From Branchiostoma belcheri (taxonomy: Eukaryota > Chordata > Leptocardii > Amphioxiformes > Branchiostomatidae), in contig NW_017804353.1 in assembly GCF_001625305.1 (NCBI RefSeq), positions 3,728,603-3,792,602 of the forward strand: a stretch of 64,000 nt of DNA, read 5' to 3'. A model generated the notes under the pieces. It saw only the letters and a program-made list of their open reading frames with translations. It had not been told where the DNA came from and did no database searches. The position numbers and the translations under genes are program-made. Positions 1 through 11,460 of this stretch are shown here, piece after piece (position 1 is the first letter of the stretch; every line of letters begins with the position of its first letter).

Positions 1-234
1 TCTAAACTGAAAGAAGATTAAAGATTCAAGATGTATTTATTGTACATTCGCAGTGACACAGTCACTGAATTTCAGGCAATTTACAGTTAAAAATACACAT
101 TATACATTAAGCTACAGAACTATTAATACATTACAATGAGATATTATTTGTCATTGCTATTGTCATTAAAAAAACGTAGTACTGGGTGAATTCTTATACA
201 GCAGATTCCACAAAAAAACTCTCTCTTCGTGCAG
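1..234. other. Non-coding sequence before the first visible receptor exon
   Basis: AT-rich sequence with no supported coding exon. The open frame entering the receptor exon from 186 begins at a GTG and is closed by a stop at 177-179, so it is not a credible start. A pyrimidine-rich tract ending in AG at 233-234 looks like a 3' splice site, which makes this an intron or 5' flank. The first exon of the receptor is therefore probably left of the window. Confidence 0.5.
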
Positions 235-3200
235 AAACCGTGGCAGTAGTGACGGTGTCTCCGCCGCGCCTGACCAGCTCGACTCGCGGGAAGCCTGACA
301 TCCCCTGCCGCATCTGTGGCGACCGCAGCTCGGGGAAGCACTACGGGGTCTACAGCTGTGACGGGTGCAGGGGCTTCTTCAAACGGAGCATCCGACGGTA
401 ACTGGCCATGTTTTCGCTTAATTTATCCGCCTATTTGTGTAATACTTCACCTGAATTCTGTCTAGAACATTCTTAGACATTTGGAAACACATAACATGTG
501 TGACGACTATATGCACCTTTGTGTTGGAATAAAGTTTAGCATCGTACTATGATTACTACCAACACAGATAAACTTCCATGATGACTATGTTAGTTGGTTT
601 CAAGTCTGCTTCACATTCAAGATTTAAAGTAACATTCTATCCTATCAGTTAGACCTGAAATTTCTAGATACATATTTCATGATTTTTGACATTGTGTATC
701 ATATTATTTTAATTGCTGATCCTTAGGCTTTGCCTGTTTGTCGTTCTGGAGACGGCATGAACATAGGCCATGGACTTTAGTGTGACGTCTCTAGGTGTTG
801 TCATGAAATGTAAGACACAGAAAAATAAACGTATGTCTTGTACCGTTTTCTTGTAGGAACCTTGCCTACATCTGTAAGGAGAACGGCTCGTGTGTGGTGG
901 ACGTGGCCAGACGGAACCAGTGCCAGGCCTGCCGCTTCAAGAAGTGTCTGGACGCGCAGATGAACAAGGACGGTAGGACGGCAACACACTTCAGTCATGG
1001 TACACTCAGAACTGCGATGCGTGTGACTTAACGATGTAACACACTTCATTATGGTGAAATTATAACTGCGAATGTGTGTGACCTAACTAGTAACGCATGT
1101 ACTACATGTTCACTTCATTTATGGTACAATCATCATACCTTCGATGTGTGTCGCGTTAGTCCCTGTCCGAACACCTGCCAACCAAGTTCGACTGACGTTC
1201 GGGAGAAGTCTGACCAGAGTTAGTCCACGCATAACTTTTTATATTGAATTTGAGTTAAAGTTGAGTAAAGTTGGTACAAAAGTGCCACGATGTTGTTCTC
1301 TTTCTCTCTCCTTTCTCAATTGAAATCATTGAATATGCAAGTTTTCATGTTGGCATCTAAGACAGAACTTGTATCTTGAAAATTATGGTCACGATTTACA
1401 ATGAAAAGCTGCAAGAAATAAGGGAGGAGCTAGCTACAGGAAACGGGGAGGGCTGCAGAAAGTGGAGCTCACCTACATGATTGTGTGATTAACTTTCAAG
1501 GAACTCTGGGGTCCCTCTTATCTTGTTAAATTACAAAGCTGCCATCCGAGTTACAACGAAAAATGGTACCGCTCTATCAACCGGAGATTGCTTTTTCTAG
1601 GAGATGAAGACATCAGCAAATTCTATGCCCCGTAGATACACCGGCGCAAATTGAAATGATGATTAAAGAGTTTGTCCTCGGGCCTTTCACTATAAAGTTG
1701 TTCTCTGTTTCGCCGCGCTACGTACGCGCTCCTACATTGAATCAAAGGCCACCAATGCCTTGCCCGTAATCATACACGTCACACGCCGCCGATGCTTTGA
1801 TAAACTCATTACTATCTAATGATCCGTAGCGGAAGCCCTCAGACAAGACCAGGAGCACTAAAAACTACTCTTTGAGCTAAAGAACTTCAAAGGGCTTCAT
1901 CGCAGGAAGGCCCTGGGTGATTGTAAGATTATCTTTCCCATCCGCCTCCACGTTTATATTTTCATCCAGAGGAGAGCATCTTTGAAACTTGTTTTTTTCT
2001 CAGGAATCAAGTATCCATGACCTTTAAAAAGTATGTGTTAGGAAACATGGATCATGTTGAACAAATACTGTGGTATTTCCTGCTGTTTTATTTCTAGAAA
2101 GGTGCCTGTAATTGAGTCAGAAATGGGAGAGTGAGCTAGAGAGCGCGCTTTTGTATGAACTCAACTCTGAACTCAACCCTAGCAATTAGAAGCTTTTCTA
2201 AAACTATATCCATCGTCTCGTTACATCTGAATTTTGTAGAGTTTCCTCTGTCTGTAAACGACTTTATTTGTCAGGTATTGAGTGTGATTGTTCTGTGCGT
2301 TTTGCAGCGGTGCAACACGAGCGCGCGCCGCGGTGTTACCAGTACCGGCGGGACGACTCTGACCGCGCCAGCCCGCCCAGCCCGCCGAAACCCGACCACA
2401 GGCTCACCCCGGGGGAGAACAGGGACATCACTCCCATCAAGGTACGTCAGCAGGGACTTTCCATGCTGGTATATCGAGGGGGGAGGGGGCATTCCTGCTA
2501 GCGCGCCCCGGGTCGGGTAAAGGGTTTTCGAAAGTAGTTGCAGACGGGCTTTCTGAAGTGCGACCACCTGTTGATTTCACTAGTATCCCGCTGTTCGCAA
2601 ACTGTTCTGTTAGCGCGGACCAACTCCGATCCCCTGGCATATCATCTATTTGTGCTATTTCCAACCCCTTCCTGAAGCCTGGCGGAGGATATGATTTTGC
2701 CACCTACCAGAGTTGTTGTAGGCCTAGGCTTGGCGGCCAGAGCTTCTAAAGCGTGCGATCTACGTCAGAAAATCGCAGACCACGTCTGCAAAGGAGACTA
2801 GCCCTTCTAGTCAGCTAACGCTTTATAGGTAATATGTCACTAGCTAGCTAACACCTTTATCACCCCCCCGCCCCTCCCAGGTGCCAGCGACCCGCCCGTT
2901 CCTGGTGACGTATGACCAGCCAGGCCTGCTGGACGGCAGAGCCTTCAGTCACCACCTGATGACGCGGTCTGGTCACCTGACCGTGCCGGGGGAGAACCAC
3001 CAGTTTCTGGACGCCATCCTACAGGCCGACCAGCGGGTACACGCGCAGGGCCCTCACCCGGACAGCGACGACAAAGACGGTAACTACAACCATATATTTT
3101 TATGACAAAAAGGGCTAAACCATATATTTTGCTGTAACGATGTTTCGACGTCCTCTGTGTCATCTTTATCAGAGCAAATTGAACAAAGTTGAGTTTGACC

Positions 3201-5633
3201 TGATGAAGATGACAGAGAGGTCGTCCAAACGTTGTGAGACTAACTAGACTATATTGAATTGACTTACGAAGCTTTGATTACTGCTTAGCACATATGACCC
3301 ATTTCTGAATTTTTGAAATCACGCGCGTGTGTTTTAAGGTAATGTGTCCGAAACCACGGTCTTGAAGAAGACCGGAGACACACATGGTCAAATATCTATT
3401 TGGCATTTTGTTGTGTTATGTACGTTTATGAAGTGAGCTGATTTGGGTGATATTTCTGATGCAGGAAAAAGCCCGAGGATGCCGACCGAGCACGCGCAGT
3501 ACTTCCCGGGCGCGGCGGACAACATGTATGAGACGGCGGCCCGACTGCTCTTCATCGTCGTCAAGTGGGCGCGTAATATCCCGTCATTCCTACGACTTCC
3601 GTTCCGCGACCAGGCCATCCTGCTGGAGGAGGCGTGGAACGAGCTGTTCGTCCTCAGCGCCGCGCAGTGGGCCATGCCCATAGACCCAGGTAAGTACTTA
3701 ACTTTACTGACTTATCCTCTTCATCCCTTTCATCCATCTGAGTCTGTCCTTAGCCACCTTCTTCACTGATCGCCAGGACAGTCCCATAGACGCCAGGTCA
3801 TCTGATACAGCTCTTCTCCAGGTGGTTTTAGGTCTGTCTTATTCGTTGTGGTCAGGTGTGTGAAAAAATAAGGAACTTGAAGACTCTGTCAAAAGATCAT
3901 CTTATCTGGTGGATGTTAAGTTGGAGTTGGAAGAACACTTGCAAACGAAGTGAGGATACACATACATATATGATAAATGTTCATATTCACTTAAGTAATT
4001 CATGTATAAGACTACGGCCAGGTGTACAGAGTCAACATTCGACAACTTGAGAACACACCGTCGTCCCTTTGAACTTTCGTTTGCACAGGTAAGGCCATGC
4101 TGATTTGATTATATGGATGACATCCTCTGGGAACCCCAAAACTGATGCGAGCGCGCGAATAAAAAAAAGTTTTGCAAAAGAAAAGTTGCTTTCATGAAAT
4201 CTACGTTGTTATGAAGGTCGAACAAATGACACAGAGTATGGTATGGCGAATAATCTACTCTTTAAATTCATTTCTTTGCATTTTAGTTTTTTGTTTGATT
4301 TTGGCATTCTACGACGTTGGAATCGTTTTCAAATATTTTTTTTGCAACTTTCGGTATATATTTGCTCATTTTGCAACTGTTTTGTACAATTTACAGTGTG
4401 GTTGGAAACTTTTTTTTTGGAAACGGCCGAAAATTCATGCGCGCGCGGATGTCATCCATATAATCAAATCAACATGGCCTAATTACTAATTAAAAGAACC
4501 CGGTACTAACTAATACTTTTCTATACGTCCCCAGGTTCCCTCCTGACGGCGGCCACCAGCAGCCCGTCCGCAGACCGCGTCATCCCGCCGTCAGAACAGT
4601 CCGCTCTCCTCATGGCCGACATCCGGGGTCTGCAGGACGTGACGTCACGCTTCCAGGAGGCGCATGTCGACCCGACCGAGTACGCATGTCTGAAGGCCAT
4701 CGTGCTTTTTAAATCAGGTAGGATTACGTTGTTATAATGATATAATGTTCCGGTACTGTTGTTGAGTTATGCTGTTCATAACCAGACCGATAGGGGGTAT
4801 TGCAGCGATGGATAGTTGGGTCGTGTGGCGTGACGGCAAAGCATTCGGCTCGGAACCAAGAGGTCCCGGGTTCGAACCCTGCCATCTTGTGCACCGCGAT
4901 GTTGTGCCCTTGGGGAAGGCACTTTACACTACTTTCCTGGATGGAGGCCTGGCAAATCCTATCTCGTATTAGCCACAAAAAGGCAGCAGAATCTTCACCT
5001 AGTTGACTATTACTATTATTTAAAGCTATCTAATGACTATCATTAGACTACGAATTGCCATTCTAACACGCTGACTTCCTCCCCAGACGCCCGTGGGTTG
5101 AGAGACGCCGTCCAGGTCCAGGCGGTTCAGGACCAGGCACAGATCATGCTGGGGGAGTACATCGCCTCAAAAAATGCTGAAGACAAGGTACGACAATACT
5201 CCAACCTTTCCTTGGATACCTTCTTGATAATTTTCCCGCCATGTGAGGAAGCATTAAGCTCACCAACGACTGTGCCATTAGAAGGCGGGATGTACAGTAG
5301 CATAACATAATGATCTTCTAGCATATGGCATTGTGCTTCTTCTGTAGTACCTGCAAAGCCAACGAAGTTTAGGCTTCCAGGCTTATGATTTACATATAGT
5401 TATTTTGACAATGTTGTATAGAATGATGCAGAGAAACTATAAAATTAGTGACTTGAAATTCGTCCGGAACTAACGTCACCGTGATTCCACAGATCCGGTT
5501 CGGGCGGCTGCTGCTGTTGCTGCCGGCGCTGCGGGGGGTCCGAGCCCGCAGTCTGGAGGAGCTGTTCTTCCGCCCCACCATCGGCAACATCCCCATCGAG
5601 CGTCTCCTGTGCGACATGTTCAAGTCCACCTAG
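235..5633 (+). CDS. NR2E-subfamily nuclear receptor (5' incomplete)
   Basis: Ligand-type nuclear receptor, a DNA-binding transcription factor. Eight exons with GT-AG borders and continuous frame: 235-397, 857-972, 2308-2441, 2881-3079, 3465-3689, 4535-4717, 5087-5187, 5493-5633 (TAG), about 420 residues. Exons 1-2 encode two C4 zinc fingers ([25 protein letters not shown], then [14 protein letters not shown]). Exon 3 opens with AVQHERAPR, the T/A-box extension typical of NR2E (TLX/PNR) receptors. Exon 5 has the helix 3-5 signature ([16 protein letters not shown], then AQW). The last exon ends with helix 12, [13 protein letters not shown], as in PNR. The finger text is closer to PNR/fax-1/Hr83 types than to TLX, but the exact orthologue is unresolved. 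The initiator ATG was not found. The intron at 3690-4534 carries a 387-bp MITE and the intron at 4718-5086 carries a SINE. Confidence 0.93.
4093..4479. mobile_element. PIF/Harbinger-like MITE, family H1, copy 1
   Basis: Terminal inverted repeats start GGCCATG(C/T)TGATTTGATT and run about 30 bp; the right end is the reverse complement. The element is flanked on both sides by TAA (4090-4092 and 4480-4482), the 3-bp target duplication usual for PIF/Harbinger elements. A second full-length copy lies at 43727-44111 in the opposite internal orientation. It sits in a receptor intron, ending 55 bp before the next exon. No transposase is encoded. The superfamily is inferred from the duplication size only. 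Confidence 0.75.
4826..4985 (+). repeat. tRNA-derived SINE in a receptor intron
   Basis: Pol III-like head with an A box near GTGGCGTGACGG and a B box in GGTCCCGGGTTCGAACC. It is followed by a body with GGGGAAGGCACTTTACAC, a segment that recurs in the other SINEs of this window. It lies wholly inside the intron 4718-5086. It is not a tRNA gene, because no cloverleaf acceptor stem closes around it. Confidence 0.65.
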
Positions 5634-6716
5634 CCGTCAGGGTACAGCGACAGACTTGCATCTTTGTCCTTAATTACTGTGAATTGCTATATAATTTATT
5701 CATTTGAGAATGTGTCAGTTTTGCACTGGGGTAAGTTTAGAATAGTCCACTTTTGCCTGGTAGGGAGATGGAGTGAAATATGCTGTATTTGCTCCCAAGC
5801 AAATGTCGGCCTTTCTAGCTTTGCAGACGTTTTGTCGGTGTCTTGTACCCTTTTTCGTCCGTTTAGCACATCAGGAACCATCAGAAAGACACATTAAACG
5901 CCGACTTGTATGTACATGTAGTTGACAAACAATCCGGAACCATACCGTATAGGGGGCATGGGCGGACAGCTTTCAATCACACGAAGTACACAGTACGTAA
6001 ATTGATACAGAGTTGGGGATGATACAGAGCTTGGATAAAATAAGAAAGTGAATAAGCATTGCATCACGACTGGAAGTTAGATGAAGACATAGAAAACAAA
6101 GATGGAGAGACAAAATCAGTTGTGGTTTAAATTTTCAAATATTTGTGTTATGTTTAACGAGTACGTTGTTATGTTCTTCTATAAGGTGTGCTGACACAAA
6201 ATGGTATTGGGATAAGTCGTGTAAATCATGTAATTCTTCTAAAGTCAATGTTAGAACTGACAGGCATACGTTGTTATGGTCTGAGTTGTATTCTTCACAT
6301 TGAAGAATCCAGACGTTTAGCTGGTGTGAGTACTACGGTACTAAGTGTACAAGCGAACTTGGAAGGTACCTATAATAAGCTATAGTGTATATTGTATAGT
6401 CATGATGAAGAACTACAGACAGTTCTTGTGAGGCAGTATGTTCCCTTTTGTTCTGTGATGCTTGGCTTCCATTTTAAAACTCCATACGTTAACGTTATGT
6501 CGTGGATTGTTTCTAGAGATTGTTGTACAGGAACGCAGCTGAAAGGTCTTGTATTCTGTATTTATACTGCATCGTGCAGCTATATGTAACCGTCTTGTAG
6601 TTACGGAATAAACTGAGGTACTAAACTCAAGATACCGGCTCAGTAACCTTTGCAATGCAGCATACAGTGACTCAGATAAGAATCAAAGATCAAGGGAAAG
6701 ACGCTGATATGACAAT
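5634..6716 (+). other. Receptor 3' UTR and downstream flank
   Basis: No further coding exon is seen. An AATAAA at 6607-6612 is a plausible polyadenylation signal for the receptor, giving a 3' UTR of about 1 kb. This is inferred from position; earlier cleavage sites are possible. Confidence 0.4.
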
Positions 6717-6947
6717 TGTTGGGAAGAAACAGACGCCGTCCGGACGGTCGCGCACTTCCCCAAGGAAAGGGTGGGCTAGGTCTATCGCTTTAGGCTGAGC
6801 GGCGGTCGGAGAACCAAGCGAATAGAATATGAATCCCTTCATTCTCGCCGTGAAGGTCACTCAAGTTACTGACCAATGACAGCGCATGATAGATATGGCC
6901 AACATCACTCAATTGTCAGTGAAAAAGTCCACCTAGCCACGCAAATA

Positions 6948-6963
6948 TAATGCATCTTAAACA
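6948..6963 (+). promoter_or_regulatory. Conserved motif upstream of ORF A1
   Basis: The exact 16-mer TAATGCATCTTAAACA occurs here and at 8533-8548, 9854-9869 and 11461-11476, about 245-290 bp upstream of ORFs A1, C1, A2 and C2. The B ORFs lack it. It contains an ATGCAT core like POU/homeodomain sites. Its role as a promoter element is inferred from position and conservation. Confidence 0.35.
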
Positions 6964-7234
6964 GCGTGCGTTTATCATACGTCCATATGAGCATGATACG
7001 ATCGCAAAAAGCTCTACCAATTTAGATTCGAACAGGTTTCTACTCACACCAATTTAGATTCGAACAGGTTTCTACCCACAAGGATCACATCCACAAGAAT
7101 GAAATGGTTTTACCCTTCATGTTGCCCGACGGAATGAAATCACACTGGGTAGACAGAGACAAATAAGTGATCAGTCGAAACAAGGACAACAACAGATTGC
7201 CTGGTTGTCCGTCCGGCGTTGGGAATCAAGCATC

Positions 7235-7366
7235 ATGCACTTTGGATTTGAGCTGCCACGAGACGAAGGGCCGCCACCCTCCTCGGCTACTGCCATTTGT
7301 ATCATGGTTCTTTTGGGCGCTTCTCTCGTCTTCCTCGTGGTCTTCATGATTGTTGCTGCACACTAG
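7235..7366 (+). CDS. Short tail-anchored membrane protein A1 (43 aa)
   Basis: Unrecognised micro-ORF. It starts MHFGFELPRDEGPPPS and continues into one hydrophobic span at about residues 20-41 (core GASLVFLVVF), ending only a few residues later. That layout predicts a tail-anchored protein with a short cytosolic N-terminus and no signal peptide. The second block copy (10113-10244) keeps the same length and frame with no indel. It is related to ORF C by the LP-R-E-PPS motif and the GASLVFL span. A splice-donor-like CAAG|GTGAGT follows the stop by about 20 bases, as in A2. The ATG context is weak. An in-frame ATG shared with the C type further upstream is cut off by a stop, so I take this start. 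Confidence 0.55.
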   Translation: MHFGFELPRDEGPPPSSATAICIMVLLGASLVFLVVFMIVAAH

Positions 7367-7931
7367 CTGTACGTTAGAGTTCAAGGTGAGTTATCTGCGG
7401 AGGTACCCTTGTTTCAGTACCATGAATGTAAAAAAAAGACTGGGTAACCTTCTCAATCACGGCAACCCAGTGGATGTAATGTTACACATATTTACAACAC
7501 TGAGAACACTCTTGTCACAGTTGCATGTTGGTATGTTGTATGAACGTCAGCTCTGTTGTGACGAAAATGTTATGTCCCCAAATGTAGTGCAGGTATGTGC
7601 ATAGATACATGTACACACATTTCGTATTAAGGTTCCGAAACACAAGATACAGTCTCAGTAACATTTCCGCACAATGAATGCATAACTGAATCAAATATCA
7701 AGGAAAGGAAAGAGAATCCTTCGGAAGTAACAGAAAGGAACAAAATATAGAAAATCAGTTTGGAAGGTAAACATTTCCAAAATCAAAATTGTATCCACCC
7801 ATGTCCCAGAAAATGGGTTGGTAGTCGTGGTTCGTCCTGTTTTGTAACAGTCGCTTCACTGGCTTCGCTGACAACAGACAACCAGCACTAGTTACATCAG
7901 GCGTATTTCAGCACTGAAGGGAAGGATCGAA

Positions 7932-8117
7932 ATGGACTACGACTACGTTTACAACTATAACAATGTGGGTAAGGAGGGTACCTACACCACCGGCAGTGGA
8001 ATAGGCGGCGTTTCTATGAGCAAGCTCTCCCCGACCCTTAAAGCTTGCATTCGGTGCGCGGCAGTAGTGGCATTTTTCGCGATTGTTGTGTTCGCCGTCG
8101 TTGTTCTTGCTACATGA
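7932..8117 (+). CDS. Short tail-anchored membrane protein B1 (61 aa)
   Basis: Unrecognised. A tyrosine- and asparagine-rich N-terminus (MDYDYVYNYNN) is followed by GTYTTGSGIGG and a basic stretch. A single span at about residues 42-60 (VAFFAIVVFAVVVLAT) ends exactly at the stop, which is tail-anchored topology. The start is preceded by GATCGAA in both B copies, and the ATG is followed by G. Against B2 the length changes are 24, 6 and 3 nucleotides, all in frame, which supports real coding. A GGCG|GTAAGT donor-like site lies 12 bases after the TGA, suggesting a spliced 3' UTR. Confidence 0.65.
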   Translation: MDYDYVYNYNNVGKEGTYTTGSGIGGVSMSKLSPTLKACIRCAAVVAFFAIVVFAVVVLAT

Positions 8118-8532
8118 TTACAGGCGGTAAGTTGCATCCATGTCTTTTTGATACACGTGAAAGAAAACCAGGTCTGTGTTTTATTATTGACTGAAGAAAC
8201 AAATATTCGGAAAAGGCTGTCTGCTTGTTTTATCTCTAAAAAAAAACACAACCAAATTTCGCCAGCAGTTCTATTCAAGGCTATCTTTTCCTCCTTAAAG
8301 TTCTGCTCATCTCGAGACGCCATGATCATCTCACTCTTTAATTAGAAAAAAACAGCAAGCGAAAGCAACTGACTATGTGGATAGTTGCTTGTTTGACCAT
8401 TCTCCTCACGCCCGATTTGGTAGAAACAATGAGCAAAAAAAAGAAAAACAGGTCCAACAACTACGTCTTAAACCATCAATTAATGTTCAGTGAAAAAAAA
8501 AATGACCCAATGCTACACAAATCGTACATGAA

Positions 8533-8548
8533 TAATGCATCTTAAACA
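8533..8548 (+). promoter_or_regulatory. Conserved motif upstream of ORF C1
   Basis: Second exact copy of TAATGCATCTTAAACA, 250 bp before the C1 start. It sits inside a longer stretch shared with the region before A1, including GAACAGGTTTCT and ATCACA(C/T)CCACAAGAAT. A and C therefore probably arose with their upstream regions from one ancestor. Confidence 0.35.
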
Positions 8549-8798
8549 CCGCGCGTTTGTCATAGCATCATATAAGCATGATACACTTGTAAGATGGTCT
8601 ACCACCTTGGATGTGAACAGGTTTCTAAAAGGATCACACCCACAAGAATAAAATGGTTTTGCCCTCAATTGGTATATTTTGCCTGAAGGAATGAAATCCT
8701 CCTGGGTTGACAGAGACACAAACAAGTGGTCAGTCAAAACAACAACAACCGAACACCTGGTCGGTAAACAAGTCGTAAAATCGGACGTATTTGACAAA

Positions 8799-8942
8799 AT
8801 GGACCACATGTACTATGTCGGACCCGGCCTGCCGCCACGACGCGAAGAGTCGCCACCCTCCCCTGGAGCTGCCCTGTTTACCTTCATTCTTATGGGCGCT
8901 TCTCTCGTCTTCCTCATCGTCTTCGCCATTGTTGTTTCCTAA
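8799..8942 (+). CDS. Short tail-anchored membrane protein C1 (47 aa)
   Basis: Unrecognised. MDHMYYVGPGLPPRREESPP is followed by a span at about residues 26-46 (FILMGASLVFLIVFAIVV) and one or two residues. The ATG sits in a good context (ACAAAATGG). The frame is open upstream to an ATG at 8679, but C2 has a one-base length change there, so only the part from 8799 is conserved and I use that start. Within this part C2 differs by three in-frame indels of 3 nt and mostly silent or conservative changes. A GAG|GTGAGT donor-like site follows the stop by about 16 bases. Confidence 0.65.
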   Translation: MDHMYYVGPGLPPRREESPPSPGAALFTFILMGASLVFLIVFAIVVS

Positions 8943-8997
8943 CTGTGGGTTCGAGGTGAGTTATCTGGGTAGTTACCCATTTATTTATTGCTAATTT

Positions 8998-9142
8998 ATC
9001 AGATTAGCCCAAGAGGCTCAATGAGCGTCACTCCACCGTACATGGTGTTCCCAAGAGCACAACGTCGGCCCACGGTAAGTATGGAACCCGGGACCTACTG
9101 GTTCCGAGTCCAACGCTCTAACCGTTAGGCCACCGACGCCAC
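8998..9142 (-). repeat. tRNA-derived SINE, family S2, copy in block 1
   Basis: On the minus strand it begins near GGCGTCGGTGGC, with a B box in CCCGGGTTCCATAC. It ends in a segment with GAGTGACGC and GCCTCTTGGGCTAATCTG. The same element lies at 11985-12165 in the second block and at 16225-16456. It interrupts the block downstream of C1. Confidence 0.65.
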
Positions 9143-9853
9143 TACTTACCCATGTAACATACGGTAAAACGTCAAGAAAAGATCGAGTGATCTTTGATTT
9201 TCACGTCAACATACTGTAACATTTCTCTGCATGACATGGTTACGACAGTACATTCATTGTGCACGTTCTTGGGACAGCTGTGGATGTTTCTTTCAAACGT
9301 CTGTCGTGGCAAAATTGGCATTAGATCTGTCACCATAGTCTCAAAATCATACGAAATAGTACGTTCATGCATATGGCATTTTGGCACAGGTGATGAAGAA
9401 ATAAAAAAAATCTGGTGCGTCGGTGTTTGTGTGTTCTTGATGAGGGCACAAGCCTTTCGGCGATACGTGTAGCTGTGCAGGTACCTGCACTACTGAGGAC
9501 ATAGACTATATATCATCCAATCGGCCCTGAACTGTGGGATAGTGTGGAGGTCTGTGTCTTCATCAGTAGTGCAGGTATATGCATAGCTACACGTATCACC
9601 TAATGGTTGGAAGAAACAGGCGCCTTCCGGACGGTCGCGCACTTCCCCAGGGAAAGGGTGGGCTCGGTCGATCGCTTTAGGCTGAGCGGCGGCCGGAGAA
9701 CCAAGCGACTAGAATATGAATCCCTTCATTCGCGCCTGTACTTAAACGATCAGGAGAAGGTCACTCAAGTTACTGACCAATGACAGCGCATGATAAGTAA
9801 GGCCAACATCACTCAATGGTTAGTGAAAAAAATGGCCGAATGCCACGCAAATA

Positions 9854-9869
9854 TAATGCATCTTAAACA
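9854..9869 (+). promoter_or_regulatory. Conserved motif upstream of ORF A2
   Basis: Third exact copy of the 16-mer TAATGCATCTTAAACA, 243 bp before the A2 start. See the A1 copy for the shared context. Confidence 0.35.
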
Positions 9870-10112
9870 GCGTGCGTATCCGCGTTTATCATACGCCCAT
9901 ATGAGCATGATACGATTGCAAAATGCTCTACCACCTTAGATTCGAACAGGTTTCTAAAAGGATCACACCCACAAGAATAAAATGGTTTTGCCCTTCATGT
10001 TGCCTGAAGGAATGAAATCATACTGGGTAGACAGAGACAAATAAATGGTCACCCAAGACAGGACCAACAACAGATTGCCTGGTTGTCCGTCCGGCGTTGG
10101 GAATTAAGCATC

Positions 10113-10244
10113 ATGCACTTCGGATTTGGGCTGCCACGAGACGAAGGGCCGCCACCCTCCTCGGCTACTGCCATTTGTATCATGGTTCTTTCGGGCGCTT
10201 CTATCGTCTTCCTCATGGTCTTCATGATTGTTGTTGCACACTAG
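10113..10244 (+). CDS. Short tail-anchored membrane protein A2 (43 aa)
   Basis: Tandem paralogue of A1 with identical length. It differs at E/G, L/S, L/I, V/M and A/V positions and by at least one silent change. The proline-rich motif LPRDEGPPPS and the C-terminal span (GASIVFLMVFMIVV) are kept, as is the donor-like CAAG|GTGAGT after the stop. Most changes are amino-acid replacing, so selection on A is less clear than on B and C; A may be relaxed or fast evolving. Confidence 0.5.
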   Translation: MHFGFGLPRDEGPPPSSATAICIMVLSGASIVFLMVFMIVVAH

Positions 10245-10791
10245 CTGTACGCTAGGGTTCAAGGTGAGTTATCTACGGAGGTACCCTTGTTTTAGCACCA
10301 TAAATGTAAGAAAAAGACTGCCAGTGGGTAATCTTCACACCAACCCAGTGTATGTAATGTTACACATGGTTACAAAATTGAGAACATTCTTGTCACAGTT
10401 GCATGTGGTTATGTTGTATGAACGTCAGTTCTGTTGTGACGAAAATGTTGTGTCCCCAAATTTAGTGTTGGTATGTGCATAGATACATGTACACACATTG
10501 CGTATTAAGGTTCCGAAACACAAGATACAGTCACAGTAACATTTCCGTACAATGGCTGCATAACAATTAATGGTCAAGGAAAGGAATCTGATTTGAGAAT
10601 CCTTCGGAAGTAACAGAAAGTAGCAAAATATAGAAAATCAGTTTAAACATTTCCAAAATCAAAATTGTGTCCACCCATCTCCCAGAAAATGGGTTCGTCC
10701 TGATTTGTGACAGACGCACGGTTCACTGAATTCGCTAACAACAGTACTAGTTAGCATTAGGCGTATGTCAGCACTGAGGGGAAGGATCGAA

Positions 10792-10998
10792 ATGCTCGGC
10801 CACGTTAACAACTCCTTCTGGGCCAACTATTACCCTCACTATCACGATGTGGGTGAGGATGGTACCTACACCACCGACAGTGGGATACGCGGCGGTTCTA
10901 TGGACAATCTCTCCCGTAAAGCTCGCATTCGGTTCGCTGCAGCAGTGGCATTCTTCGCGATTGTTGTGCTCGCCGTGATTGTTGTTCTTGCTACATGA
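10792..10998 (+). CDS. Short tail-anchored membrane protein B2 (68 aa)
   Basis: Tandem paralogue of B1. The N-terminus is longer (MLGHVNNSFWANYYPHYHDV) and rich in aromatic residues and Asn/His. It is followed by GTYTTDSGIRGG, basic SRKARIR and the C-terminal span AVAFFAIVVLAVIVVLAT, which ends at the stop. An in-frame upstream ATG at 10765 exists here, but the matching codon in B1 is not ATG, so the conserved start at 10792 is preferred. A GACG|GTAAGT donor-like site follows the TGA. Confidence 0.65.
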   Translation: MLGHVNNSFWANYYPHYHDVGEDGTYTTDSGIRGGSMDNLSRKARIRFAAAVAFFAIVVLAVIVVLAT

Positions 10999-11460
10999 TT
11001 ACAGACGGTAAGTTGCATCCATTTCTTTTTGATACACGTGAGAGGAAACCAGGTCTGCCTTTCACTATTGGCTGAAGAAACAACATGAACAGGGTGCACA
11101 TAGCAACCTACCTGTCAAAATATTCAGAAAAGGCTGTCTGCTTGTTTTATTTCTGAAAAAAAAACACACAAGCAAACGTCGCCAGCAGTTCTATTCAAGG
11201 CTCTCTTTTCTTCCTTAAAGTTTTGCTCATCTCGACACGCCATGATCATCTCACTTCTTAATTAGAAGAAACAGCGAGCGAAAACAACTGACTACGTGGA
11301 TAGTTGCTTGTTTGACCATTCTACTCACGCCCTATTTGGTAGAAACAATGAGCAAAAAAAAAAAAACAGGTCCAACAACTACGTCTTGGGCCTAAACCAT
11401 CAATTAATGTTCAGTGAAAAAAACAGCAAAAAACGACCCAATGCTATAAAAATACTCCTA

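Larger units (their letters stand above)
6717..9602 (+). repeat. Tandem duplicated block, copy 1 (micro-ORFs A1, B1, C1)
   Basis: Starts at a GGAAGAAACAG(A/G)CGCC segment followed by CGGACGGTCGCGCACTTCCC and ends after a shared tail that includes TCAGTAGTGCAGGTATATGC. The same order of segments recurs in 9603-12694. Boundaries are read by eye and may be off by tens of bases. The block contains three short plus-strand ORFs and, in its last third, a SINE in minus orientation. Confidence 0.85.

Noticed and set aside
7167-7349. 60-residue plus-strand frame over A1
   Set aside because: A shadow frame; the matching frame in block 2 is not kept, while the 43-codon ORF is.
8679-8942. 87-residue version of C1 starting at 8679
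   Set aside because: The extension is not in frame in C2 because of a one-base difference, so only the part from 8799 is supported.
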